Shown here in pieces: positions 9,765 to 20,530 of a stretch of 64,000 bases of DNA (the first letter of the stretch is position 1; each line of letters opens with the position of its first letter). The position numbers and the translations under genes were made by a program. Origin of the DNA: Dactylorhiza incarnata. Taxonomy: Eukaryota > Streptophyta > Magnoliopsida > Asparagales > Orchidaceae. The DNA lies in assembly GCA_033032865.1 (NCBI GenBank), contig JAWHQI010000276.1:3658001-3722000 (forward strand), read 5' to 3'. The notes below the pieces were generated by a model. The model was not told the origin of the DNA, did no database searches, and was given only the letters and a program-made list of their open reading frames with translations.

Positions 9765-11012
9765 TGTTGAAACCGATTTCTCGGCCTCTTGTGAAGCTCG
9801 GGGCTTTCACCGAAATGAGGGGCAGCTAGCCCTTACTGATCCCTCGGGGAAGGTAGATTGAAGACTAGGAAAATGACTAAGACCTTAGTCACAGCGAGGA
9901 GGTCCCTCCACTAACCCGGAAGATCGTTGAGCGCTTCCCCTCCCAAGCCAAAGCTGAGACTCGGGCACCTTGGAGAGCTCGGGAAATGCCAGCCAAGGAG
10001 AGCCTAAGGAGAGAGAAGCGGGAGTGAAGTCCTCTCCAAAGGTGCCCTTTAGGTCTTATTTATAGGATTTCTGATCTGGCCTGCAAATAGCAGGATCCCG
10101 CCTTTTGATTTTGCTATCCGCACCCCAAACGGGTCTGCTAACAGCCAAACTCCGTTGTTTGGAGAGGCTGGAGGCAGACCACCAAGGGTAAAAGGGTAAT
10201 TTGACCCTATCAACCTATGGGCAAAGAACTGCGAGAACATTTCTGCTGAGGCTCACGCGAGCCTCTTCACGAGTCCTGCTCGCGATGCCTCTCCTAGGCG
10301 ATCGCCCGGTGAGGACCTCGCTGGCCCATTCTGGAGGATTCTGCCGAGGTCCAGTCTCGCGAGCCTTCCTGCGAGACAGCCTCTTGATTTCGTCGAGCTC
10401 AACACACGTTTTGTCGAATGCAAGACGCTTCGTCGATCACAGACGAGCTCGACGAATGCAGAATGCTAAACTGTTCGCTGACCGCTGAGACGGGCAGTTT
10501 GTCGAACGTGGGAAACAATTCGTCGAACATATAATTGAGCTCGTCGGATGCTAAGGCCCGGTCTCATGAACCCTCCTGCGAGACCGCCTCTTGACTTTGT
10601 CGCGCACTGAGCACATTACCATTCAGAAGATATCTGCCTTGGCGTGGATCTCGCGACTCCTCTTGCGAGACCATCCCTTTAGCTTTAGTGAGCGTAGGAC
10701 ACTTCGTCGAACTCTGATGATTTCGTCGAATAGGGGTGAGCTCGACAGCCGCAGGCGAGCTCGACGAACACGGGAGAGTTCGTCGAACGCGGGACTCCTT
10801 TCGTCGAGCTCGGAAAGCTTCACCAAACTCAATGCGAGCGTTTATCTCGCCAACCACTCTCGCTCGCCTCTCGGCGAGCCTTCCAAGAGAGACTTCTCTA
10901 AGACCCCTCTCGCGAGGTCTTCAGCCCTATGGCCTTCCTCTCTTATTACTTCCTTCGTCCTGTTGCCTTCTTAAACCGCGCCTCCTCGCTTGGCGAATAT
11001 CGAGGTTGTACG
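9765..11012 (-). repeat. 5' LTR of the Tat element
   Basis: The minus-strand LTR ends GGTTTCAACA at 9765. The upstream end is near 11012, where the chromovirus-array sequence (GCTGTGCTGAACG, also at 21054 and 28750) resumes. The expected TG at that end reads CG, perhaps decayed. TATAAATA lies at 10057-10064. The U3 (10065-11012) is full of TCGTCGAA / GAGCTCGACGAA words. The sequence next to the LTR (TTTTGGTGCGGTGAGC) is only a weak match to a plant primer-binding site. The 3' LTR is not in the window, so the boundaries rest on the flank comparison. Confidence 0.7.
10057..10064 (-). promoter_or_regulatory. Tat LTR TATA box
   Basis: TATAAATA is read on the minus strand, about 350 bases upstream of the gag ATG, with an R-U5 of roughly 260-290 bases downstream. 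Position and form fit an LTR promoter. Confidence 0.65.
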
Positions 11013-11360
11013 GCTGTGCTGAACGTCAACCAAGAGCCCAAATAAGCCTGGACTGATCTTCACTCTTTAGACGTAAACCATTCCTCCCAATCTGACACGA
11101 TCTTCCTGGTCACACCACGATAACGGACAAACTGCTCATCAAATCTCATCAAACACCAACGGGAGCATCCTTCCAGCTCGGGGTGACCCTAGCTACCGTT
11201 TATCCTCGATGTTCCAAACGAACTTGTGCTCGGAGTGGGCATATGGTAACCTGTGTATGAAATCCATAATTATGTCCTCGAACTCCACTCTAACACGGGA
11301 AGTGACTGTGGTAGTTCTCCAAAGACTTTTGCACATGGCCGTCACCATGCATCACAAAAC
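11013..11360 (-). pseudogene. Integrase fragment, body 1 (truncated by the Tat insertion)
   Basis: The minus-strand reading shows FEDIIMDFI with the first catalytic Asp and, further on, KIVSDWEEWFTSKE with the second. Stops follow SKE and in the LTFS region. Downstream sequence is cut at 11012 by the Tat LTR. It corresponds to 21054-21400 and 28750-29092, with several substitutions and an 8-base deletion near 11200. Confidence 0.7.
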
Positions 11361-13114
11361 TTATGATGTCTTTCTTCATTCCGAGGACATACGTGTTCCA
11401 GAATACACCATTTTTCCGGTGACTAAAGCTCTTGTTAATATGGGTAGACAACGCTTCTATAATGTTTTCTCCACATGTTTAGGTTCTTATTCCTTCAAGT
11501 ACGTCCGAGTGATCAATCATCTCCACTCTACAACTTATCCAGTTCTTACCATTGGTGGGACTGATCAGATCATCAGGCGTCCCAATCATCCTCAAATTTT
11601 ATGGTGGTGCACTTGTGAACCTTATGAGTATATGTTAAAATATCTTTATTAGTATTCCTGTTTATAAGATGACTCCCAATCACTTTCTATGTGGAGTTTG
11701 ATTCATTAGGTATACAGGTAAAATTCTTTTGAAACCCTAAGGTTTTTCACAAGTCAATTTCATCAAGGAAGTATCACCATGTTTATTTCACCAAATTCCT
11801 ATTACTTTCACATATGCTAGTCTTGATCACTTTCGGATGGTCCAAAGTAAGATAATCTTATATCGTTCTTATCATAGTAAACTCCAACACTATATTCTAA
11901 TTCCAATAAGTTATCGTCTAAGATCACTGGTTATCCGTCATCAAAGCTCCCAAGGTATAAGGGCTATTATTTTAGTTAAAATTTTCTACCATGATAGGGT
12001 GTGATTTATAACGAATAATAAGTTAATCACTTCCGAAGGCACCAAACAACCAGAACTTTCAAATATAACTACAACTTGTATGACCTAGTTTCCATCCTCA
12101 ACTTCTAGAATGGGACATCGGCACCCCTAGGTGATTAATCCTGGCGACTTTACATATCCAATGATTCAACCAAGGTCAAGTCGTTGCTCGATTTACGATG
12201 TCCTTTCATTGTCCTGGTAATACCACAGATCATAATTCCGAACATACTGTGACACAATCTCATCTTTGCCCTTGTAACATCGAATATGATCAACTTCAAA
12301 ATCAATTTGTTCGTGACCCAACATTTTTAAATTAAATCTAAGGGGAAACCCAAGTGAGTAACTAATTTGCCCAATAAACTAAAGGTAAGCCCCAATAAAC
12401 AAAAGATAAGCCACTATCTATTTTGGGCTAAGTATCATCGATATCTTCCTGTTATATTGGTCCCAAGTATGCAAACAATCCTTAGGGCACGCAACCTTAG
12501 ACTTGGGGTTCTATCTTGAGACTTGTTGATATACTTCATACTTTAGACTCTTCAAGGTACCTTCTACGACAACCTTATCAGGGTCAACATGTGAACCAAT
12601 CCCAAACGGGTCTCTTCTGAACTTGAATTCTCATCCGACCCTCGGTGTTTGTCATGGTGGTTGTCTCAATGTAATCATGTCAGCGGTACGAGGGTTGAGT
12701 CTACCATTCTGCTTATGTGTGAATCTCTCTTTCTCTAGCCTCTTTGGGGTATCCTTGTACCTTCACCGAAATGATACCTACTGTCTATTTCAGACTAGGG
12801 CATGGTATAAATTTTCATGGTAAGTCACGTGTCCTAGTGGAGTTTGAATCTACCTTGTTGACTAAAGGACTATCTAAAGAGATCTTTGTAGTTGGAGGTA
12901 TTTCCTGCTGGGGGCAGGGTTCGCCGCAGGCTACAAAAGAAAACTTGCCACTCGTAAGGAGATTTGGCTAATAAAAATTTCAGTTAAAAGTGGACTTTTC
13001 ATGTGATTTCCCTATATGGGCACACCATTGCTTCCGCTTCTTAGTTTGTCCTCAAACTAAACTCGCGCGGGTTGGCCCAGGGTTTGAGGACTTCTTTTCT
13101 TTGGATCGAGGTTT
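11361..13114. other. Non-coding part of body 1
   Basis: AT-rich sequence repeated at 21401-23177 and 29093-30869. I see no gag, protease or RT motif on either strand. A plus-strand open frame at 11209-11652 recurs in all three copies but changes mostly at amino-acid-altering positions, so I do not call it a gene. Confidence 0.6.
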
Positions 13115-13126
13115 GCTCTGATACCA
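13115..13126 (-). other. Primer-binding site, body 1
   Basis: TGGTATCAGAGC on the minus strand, three bases from the end of LTR1 (GGTCTTACA). Identical sites occur at 23178-23189 and 30870-30881. Confidence 0.9.
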
Positions 13127-13243
13127 CTTTGTAAGACCTTTTTTTTCTTTTGAAAACTCGGTCTTATGCCCAGAACCGCCGCTTTGCGGTGACACCTTCA
13201 CTCAGGAAGGTCGCCACTACAAAACGCCGATCCTGCCGGCCAT

Positions 13244-14857
13244 TGATGAGTCCCAGTTATATACACTTTTATGGATTTATCTGGGCTAGTTTTCCTGCTT
13301 TTGCACTTCAATTTCAGTTCTTAATTGCTTATATTTTACTTGTTCGCGCTTTCACTTTAAGTGCTCATTTAGACCCGTTGTGGTGTGCAATTGCGCGCTT
13401 TATTGTTGGGGGCAAGCACACTATGCTCCCCATTCTTTTTATGCTTTTATACTTATGCTGGAGGTGTGTTCCCAGCGTTTGGATGTGTTGTGCATTTTCT
13501 TGACGCACGGTCGGCTGCGATCGTACGCTATGATCGGCTGGTCAATATGGTGATCTGCCCCGCTCATGCGTTTTCATCACGCACGGTTGGACTCAATCGT
13601 GTGCGAACAAAACGCACGACATCCTGTTCTTTGCCGGATTTCAAGCTTTCCGAATTTACCCGTGCATTCTTACGCACGATCGGCTTCGACCGTGCGTGAG
13701 TAAAATGCATGGTCGCGCCTGCTTCGTTTTCCTGGCATTTTTTCTTAATTAATATCACACGGTTCACGCACGGTCATGCGTTCGACCGTGCGTGACCAAA
13801 TTTCTGTCATGCGTTCGACCGTGCGTGACCAAATTTCTGATTATTTTGTATAAAAGCTGCAGCTCTTGCCCTATTCCAGACGATCATTTCCAGCGCCATT
13901 TTTCTGCCCAGCTCCGCCATTTCCGCAGGTTCTCCGCCCCCTTTGGCCTCCTCCATCATTCTCGAGCTCCAAGGAGAGGGATCTGGCCCTACATCCACCA
14001 ATATCGAAGGAGAAGGAAGCTAGGTCGTGCGGCCGGATCGTGACACGAAGAAGACGGGCCATTGGAAGGTAGTGACAACCTTCTCTACCCCGGACGCAGT
14101 TGAATACCGAGCTTGGACAAGGATTGACAACCCAATGATTCCAACCGTGAATCTTCGACAAGGCTTCGGATTGGGTCGATTCCTGACTTTCTCTTTCTTT
14201 GAATTGGTAGTTGTAAATGCTAGATTTCTCTAAACTTTGATGATGGCACTATGAACCATGCTTTGTAATGTCCACTCCATTACGCTAGCCTACTCTTCCA
14301 TTCTGTAAGACAACTCTTCCATCCGCCAAGCTAAGCGGTTATAACGGCCCGTGTAATCCACCTCGAGCCCGCCGGTGCGAACCATTCCATCCGCAAGCCT
14401 TCGCGTACATTCGCCTAGTGAAGCGTGGCATAGCGGCCCGTGTAATCCATTCGCCAAACGTAGCAGCACGCTCAAGGCCTGCACAGTTCGATTCCGCACT
14501 TACCACTCCATCCGCTTGCCTACTCGTCCATCCGCCCTTGTGAAGTAGTGCGTTCAAGGCCTACGTATTTTCCATCCCGCCTAGCGAAGCAGTGCGCTCA
14601 AGGCCTGCATAGGAGTAGTTGAGCAGTTATTTTCATTTATTTTCCTTAAACCAATCTACCCCGTTCACATTTCACCTGACCTAAAGGACTTCGATCTCGA
14701 GTCCCTCCTCGAAAGTTAACTCCACCTTACTGTGTTCCTTCGAGATCGATACTCGGGGATTTTCTCCTCATTTTATATTACTTGAACGATCGGTACACTA
14801 TCATTTCGTGCCGCAGTCTAGCTACCGCCTATAGCGGTGTGCGAGATTTGCGCATCA
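13244..14857 (+). repeat. 5' LTR of the non-autonomous gypsy-like element
   Basis: 1,614 bp, starting TGATGAGTCC and ending TTTGCGCATCA. It has TATAAAAG at 13849-13856. U3 is rich in ACGCACGGTC / GACCGTGCGT words that form inverted pairs. Relative to the 3' LTR it lacks about 56 bp near 13494 (flanked by GTGCA) and about 90 bp near 14265. It has an extra copy of a 29-bp unit near 13800. Confidence 0.9.
13849..13856 (+). promoter_or_regulatory. LTR TATA box
   Basis: TATAAAAG follows the inverted GACCGTGCGT repeats. The same box is at 18782-18789 in the 3' LTR. R-U5 would be about 1.0 kb. Confidence 0.7.
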
Positions 14858-14863
14858 AGTTTT

Positions 14864-14881
14864 TGGCGTCGTTGCCGGGGA
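14864..14881 (+). other. Primer-binding site (GGCGCCGTTGCC type)
   Basis: TGGCGTCGTTGCCGGGGA lies six bases after the LTR end. It differs at one base from the site of the Athila element in this window (47925-47942) and fixes the plus orientation. Confidence 0.9.
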
Positions 14882-15103
14882 ACACCGACGTGTGAGTTGC
14901 TATAGAGGGAGATAAGAGATAGAAACCCCTTTTCCCTTTATTTATACCATTTTTTGTATTTTTATATATAAGTAGCATCTTTTAATTTCTTTGTTTCTAA
15001 TCCTTATTTGCAATTTTTCAAAACCATGTGTTCAATTTTATTGTTTGTGTATAGTCAATTCTTGCTTAGAATATTTCTATTTGGTGAAATCTTCCTTTGC
15101 ACC
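14882..15103. other. 5' leader of the non-autonomous element
   Basis: T-rich untranslated leader between primer site and first credible ATG. Nothing else seen. Confidence 0.5.
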
Positions 15104-16417
15104 ATGTTTTCTTATGGGAATATATGTTGCACATGGTGTGGGGATGCTAGGCATTATAGTGATGAGTGCCCCACTGAAGATGGTGGGCATAACACTCGTG
15201 GTTCAGTGCATGGAGCATCGTCTTCCTATGGCACTTCATACACTGTACCCAAGTCTTATGGTCACTCTTCTTCGCCACTTCCATCATTTTTATATTCCTC
15301 ACCGGCCCCGCAAGGACTGACGAGGAATAGAAAATTATGTTTGTGTTGTCGTAGCACCGAGCATGTGTTGAAAGACTGTGCAGAATTCCAGCGCTAGATG
15401 GAGATGGATGACGAATCGGATATCCGTGTCATTCCATCCACCTCTCGTTTGGTTGCCCCTTCTGATTCTGATGATGAGTTCGCAGTACCACCTTGTCTAT
15501 GGGGGACTTCTGCGAATATTCCCATCAGACTTTTGACTTCTCAGTGTGATAATGTGGTGGAGATTCCTCTCCCTTTGCTTCCATCTCCTCTTTTGGATTC
15601 ACCCCCGGAGGAACCTGTTTATATTTTCTCTGACGATGTTATTACTGTTGTTCCTCCGCCTTCTTTGTAAGAATTTTCTGCTCCTATTCTTTGTGAGTTG
15701 GTTGATGATGATGTGAAGGAGGTTCATTCGGAGCCTGAGGTTGCGTCAAAGTGGGATGAGGATGTTATTCTCTCTAATGGGGAGTGTGACTTCTTGGAGC
15801 ACGATGATGCGCCGAGGTGGGATGAGGAGGATTCCTTTCCTGATGAGGAGGTTTGCACTTCCTTATTGGACAAGGAGGTCCACCTCACCACTGAGGACCT
15901 TGAACTACCAGATTCCCCTCGCTATGATTCATATGATACCGACAGTGATCTATGTTTGGATCCTGATGGGAGTGAGATCTTGATCACTCCCCCGATTTTT
16001 TATTATTTAAGTCATTCCTCTCTTTTATTTCTTGAACCCCATTCTTCATCTGAGCCTGTGCAGGTTGAATCTTCACAGGTACTTCAGGAGGACTTGGAGC
16101 ATTTTGCTCAAGTCAATGAGGAGCGTAACCTCATATGTGAGGAGGTTGACCCCACCTTTATAGTGGAAACCCCACTCATTACCTTTTCCTCCTGCCACCT
16201 CCATGAAGACGACACCTTGCTGGGCAAGGGTAGTTTTGGTGAGTTGAGTGAGGATTCCTCCTCTTCTTACTTTTTATTCCCTCTACCTGTGACGAGCAGG
16301 TATTATTTATATTCGGGTAGAGGTGAAACTGTTTTATCGCCGTATCGGTACACGTTACCGACACGGATATTAGAACAGTTACCTGTGCATTTTTCGTTTC
16401 ATAGACCCATTAGCTAG
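15104..16417 (+). pseudogene. Gag-like protein with two CCHC zinc knuckles (two in-frame stops)
   Basis: The frame from ATG 15104 to TAG at 16415 is continuous except for TAG at 15395-15397 and TAA at 15668-15670; all three open blocks are in the same frame, about 437 codons. Near the N-terminus are CTWCGDARHYSDEC and, about 75 residues on, CLCCRSTEHVLKDC, both exactly C-X2-C-X4-H-X4-C. The rest is acidic and rich in Ser, Pro, Asp and Glu (LVDDDVKEV, WDEDVILSNGE). No Gag capsid fold is recognised. Nucleic-acid binding is inferred from the knuckles. It may package element RNA. The first stop falls right after the second knuckle, so a short knuckle-only product is also possible. Confidence 0.65.
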
Positions 16418-18137
16418 AACTCTTAAGTTCTGAATAAGTCGTGCTGGGATGACAAAAACCCCAGTAGTTAACTTTCTTTTCTGCAATTTCTTTTCATCTT
16501 GTCCATTTAGTTAGCTGTATTGTATTTTTCTTTCGTCTATTTTCTTTTTGTTTTGCGGAGCTCACCCCTACAGGTCCTTCTTCTAGATGGCGGTTGCTGC
16601 AACTTTTTCTGGGTTTACACACCAATCTTCTGGTATGCTCACTACTGAGCATTGGGTACTCTCTTTCCCTAGTCTTCATTTTGAATTTCATGGTTATATC
16701 TTGTGTTGGATTGTTTAGATTAAGTCTGGGGGAGAGCTGCTTCTCGTTACCCACTGTGAACGCACACGTTGCATTGCATACTAGAAGTAACTTTATCTCA
16801 TTTATTTAGTATTGTTCATCATTACCGCACACCACAACACCCACTTGAGCGTGTACTTAGTTGTATGCGCGTATCGATGTATAACTCATTTCCTTTGTGT
16901 GTTTGGGAAAATGATTGTGCTGGCTTTTAAATTATGTAGTGGAGTAAAATGTTGACTCCGGTGTTCCTAGTCAAGTATTCATGTGAGTATAGGGGTTTGT
17001 GTAGGTTAGATTTCTTTTTATACTTATAGTTTTATGCATTTCTTTGTGTAAATATTGTTTACTCTACTCAAATGGTGAATCTGGTGAGAATCAAAAGGTA
17101 GCATAGGGATGTGTGTAAAGTATCGTTAGATGCATATTACTCGAGCCGGGAGGAAGGATAATCTTTCTCGGTGGCTAAGAACTTGCCCCAAGCGATTCTT
17201 GAAGCATAGGCATAGGATAGTTCTTTTGTGTGAGAATGACGTAGGCCATCATTTTGGCCCGGTTGAGCCTTTGTGCCATTCCTGATATCTTCCCTTGCTA
17301 GCCCCTTTGTGCCTACCCAATCCATTTGGTTCAACTCCACCTATACCTCACCAAAGCCTCAAAGCCAATCCTAGTCGCACACCCAAATGCAAGCATTTTG
17401 TTTAGATTTTAATGTGGTGGTGTTGATTGTGGAATTATAATGTGAAGAAGTGGTTGTGTTCATTGAATATGTGCTGAAAAGAAAAGAAAGAAAAAGAAAA
17501 TATATATATATTGATTGAAAAAAAAATTGTTGAAATGAAAAAAGAAAAAATGCTAAATTGAATATTATTTGAAATATTGGGAATAGGTGGTGTACACACC
17601 CATGTTGCAGAAGTCTAAGTCTGGGGGTATGGTGCACTTGTTTTTGATGTTGTTGTGCGAGGAGTTGTAATAAAGCTCATTTGGGTTTAGGTGTTTCAAG
17701 CCTTCATGTTTATATTTGTTTACCTCACCATAACCTAAGCCCCATTTAAAACCTAATGCCCTACCCACTCACGTTTTGAACCAATCTAATGTCGTGGAGA
17801 GAACGTGACCGGGCGAGCTTATGGTCTCCGACACAGATGGATTTCGGTGGAGTTTGTCAGGAACCCCAACTTGGGCAAAGCTCGTCTCAGCGTTTATTTT
17901 ACTTTCTCGGTATGTGTGGCCGGATGATTCACCGTAACCCACATTTTGAGTAGAAGTAATATTTATTTACTCTATTAGAAATTTATAAACTATGTTTATA
18001 ATTAGAAATCTTCTCTATTGTTTTTCTATGCACATGAGCATGCGACTTCGCAAGGTACTACATTTTGTAATTTTTAAGCTAGCTATTCCATTTTCCCGCC
18101 TGCTTAGGATTTGTTTGCTCGGGACGTGCAAACAGGT
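16418..18137. other. Non-coding 3' part with two internal polypurine-tract copies
   Basis: No credible frame. AAGTCTGGGGG occurs at about 16721 and 17613, matching the tract next to the 3' LTR. A GA/TA-rich stretch lies at 17480-17560. Confidence 0.65.
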
Positions 18138-18150
18138 AAGTCTGGGGGTG
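18138..18150 (+). other. Polypurine tract
   Basis: AAGTCTGGGGGTG directly abuts the 3' LTR start (TGATGAGTCC), the expected plus-strand primer position. Confidence 0.8.
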
Positions 18151-19878
18151 TGATGAGTCCCAGTTATATACACTTTTATGGACTCATCTGGGGTAGTTTT
18201 CTTGCTTTTGCACTTTAATTTCAGTTCTAAATTGCTTATATTTTACTTGTTCGCGCTTTCACTTTAAGTGCTCATTTAGACCCGTTGTGGTGTGCAATTG
18301 CGCGCTTTATTGTTGGGGGAAAGCACAATGTGCTCCCCATTCTTTTTATGCTTTTATACATGTGTTGGAGGTTTTTTCCCAGCGTTTGGATGTGTTGTGC
18401 AGATGGGCAGATCGTCCATATTGCCCAGAATTCATCCTGTATGAATTGAACGGTCGTGCATTTTCTTGGCGCACGGTCGGCTGCGATCGTGCGCTATGAT
18501 CGGTGGGTCAATATGGTGATCTGCCCCGCTCATGCATTTTTGTCACGCGCGGTTGGACTCAACCGTGCGCGAACAAAACGCACGACATCCTGTTCTTTGC
18601 CGAATTTCGAGTTTTCCGAATTTACTTGTGCGTTCTTACGCACGATCGGATTTGACCGTGCGTGAGTAAAATGCACGGGCGCGCCTGCTTCGTTTTCCTG
18701 GCATTTTTTCTTAATTAATATCGCACGTTTCACGCACGGTTGTGCGTTCGACCGTGCGTGACCAAATTTCTGATTATTTTGTATAAAAGCTGCAGCTCTT
18801 GCCCTATTCCAGACGATCATTTCCAGCGCCGTTTTTTCCGCCCATCTCAGCCATTTCCGCAGGTTCTCCACCCCTTTTGTCCTCCTCCATCATCCTCGAG
18901 CTCCAAGGAGAGGGATCTGGCCCTACATCCACCAATATCGAAGGACAAGGAAGCTAGGTCGTGCGGCCGGATCGTGACACGAAGAAGACGGGCCATTGGA
19001 AGGTAGTGAGAGCCTTCTCTACCCCGGACGCAGTTGAAGACCGAGCTTGGACGCAGATTGACAACCCAGCGATTCCAACCATGAATCTTCGACAAGGCTT
19101 TGGATTGGGTCGATTCCTGACTTTCTCTTTCTTTGTATTGGTAGTTGTAAATGCTAGATTTCTCTATACTTTGATCATGGCACTATGAACCATGCATTGT
19201 AATGTCAATTTCATTTTAATGAACTTATTTTGTTCATATGTGTGTATTTGGTGCGCCCCCATCCATTTTCCATCCACATCTGTCATCACCCTCCACTCCA
19301 TTACGCTAGCCTACTCTTCCATTCTGTAAGACTACTCTTCCATCCGCCAAGCTAAAAGGTACTAACGGCCCGTGTAATCCACCTCGACCCCGCAGGTGCG
19401 AACCATTCCATCTGCAAGCCTTCGCGTCCATCCGCCTAGTGAAGTGTGGCATAGCGGGCCGTGTAATCCATTCGCCTAATGAAGCAGCGCGCTCAAGGCC
19501 TGCACAGTTCGATTCTGCACTTACCACTCCATCCGCTGGCCTACTCGTCCATCCGCCCTTGCGAAGTAGTGCGTTCAAGGCCTACGTAGTTTCCATCTCG
19601 CCTAGCGAAGCAGTGCGCTCAAGTCCTGCATAGGAGTAGTTGAGTAGTTGTTTTCGTTTATTTTCCATAAACCAATCCACCCCGTTCATGTTTCACCCGA
19701 CCTAAAGGATTTCAATCTCAAGTCCCTCCTCGAAAGTTAACTCTACCTTACTATGTTCCTTCGAGATCGATACTCGGGGATTTGCTCCTCGTTTAATATT
19801 ACTTGAACGGTCGGTACACTGCCGTTTTGTGCCGCAGTCTAGCTACCGCCTGTAGCGGTGTGCGAGATTTGCGCATCA
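18151..19878 (+). repeat. 3' LTR of the non-autonomous gypsy-like element
   Basis: 1,728 bp, homologous to 13244-14857 with many substitutions and the three length differences described there. TATAAAAG is at 18782-18789. It is followed directly by the target duplicate GCCAT and the rest of LTR1. Confidence 0.9.
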
Positions 19879-20530
19879 GCCATATCGATCACAGAAGAAG
19901 AAAAGTATAAACGAACAAAAAGAAGTTCAAGTCCACAATCACATGCTATATATAATAAATGTCCACATGATATAACTAAAATAAAAAGGGTTACAATAAT
20001 AATGGGCTTATGCCCTGTACATCATGTCCTCACTACAAGATCACTCGCGGAAGCTAACTACTAATCACTCACTGATCGTGAATCTGGTTCTCCTGTACTA
20101 GACTGGCCCGCCTCCGTCTACACCGGCCTTTGGTGTTACTGTGTCTCCTCGATCCCCTAAAATGATATGGTCCACCGACCGTTAGTCAAAAAGACTAAGC
20201 CTTATGTTCCCCACCCCACCCCCAATGGCTCCTAGGCACCATGTGGGAGTATGAAGCAGAGGACAACAAGGGGTATAAAACAAAGCAGATGCTTGCTAGT
20301 TGGAAATTGCTATTTGCAGACCACTGTGGTTTCCTTCTTCTTGGCTAAGGCCAAGTGGTCTTTTCAAGCTTCCTAGGGTTTTATCATGACCTAGTCATGA
20401 AAAACCACTATAGGGGTATAGTTGTTTGGGGGATGTTACAAATCCCAATAAACAAATAAAATAATTTCGTCCTCGAAATTCAGGCTAGGCTCGCGGGGTT
20501 TTCACCGAGAGTGACTGAACGTAACATCCC

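Larger units (their letters stand above)
2604..11012 (-). mobile_element. Tat-type Ty3/gypsy retrotransposon, degenerate, 3' end cut off by a nested copia
   Basis: Minus-strand order: 5' LTR (9765-11012), gag, protease, RT, RNase H, second RNase H, integrase, a 98-bp tandem array, then an ORF on the opposite strand. The second RNase H between the first one and integrase is the hallmark of the Tat lineage. Antisense ORFs and tandem repeats downstream of pol are known from that lineage too. The left copia element inserted inside the antisense ORF, so the rest of that ORF and the 3' LTR must lie beyond the left edge. The element itself sits in the chromovirus-derived array, whose sequence resumes at 11013. 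Confidence 0.85.
13244..19878 (+). mobile_element. Non-autonomous gypsy-like retrotransposon with a two-knuckle ORF
   Basis: The element runs TGATGAGTCC…GCGCATCA with 5-bp target duplications GCCAT (13239-13243 and 19879-19883). LTRs are at 13244-14857 and 18151-19878, a GGCGTCGTTGCCGGGGA primer site at 14864 and a polypurine tract at 18138-18150. The 3.3-kb interior has one ORF region (15104-16417) and no protease, RT or integrase. The primer site and tract resemble those of Athila/Tat-type gypsy elements, so it probably moved with their enzymes. LTR divergence shows it is not recent. Confidence 0.9.
13130..20440 (-). repeat. LTR1 of the array, U3-deleted and split by a nested element
   Basis: The LTR parts are 13130-13243 and 19879-20440, about 670 bp in all. 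The gap is the inserted element 13244-19878. Compared with LTR2, everything between the positions matching 23717 and 27978 is absent: GGGTATAAAACAAAGCAGATG runs straight into CTTGCTAGTTGG near 20291. The removed 4.3 kb includes nearly all of U3 and the TATA box, so this LTR should have no promoter of its own. Confidence 0.85.

Noticed and set aside
11209..11652. Plus-strand open frame of 147-175 codons repeated at 21177-21704 and 28920-29396
   Set aside because: It is open in all three bodies, but its first part is antisense to the integrase remnant and differences between copies are mostly amino-acid changing. It matches no family I know. It is probably open by chance and by recent duplication.
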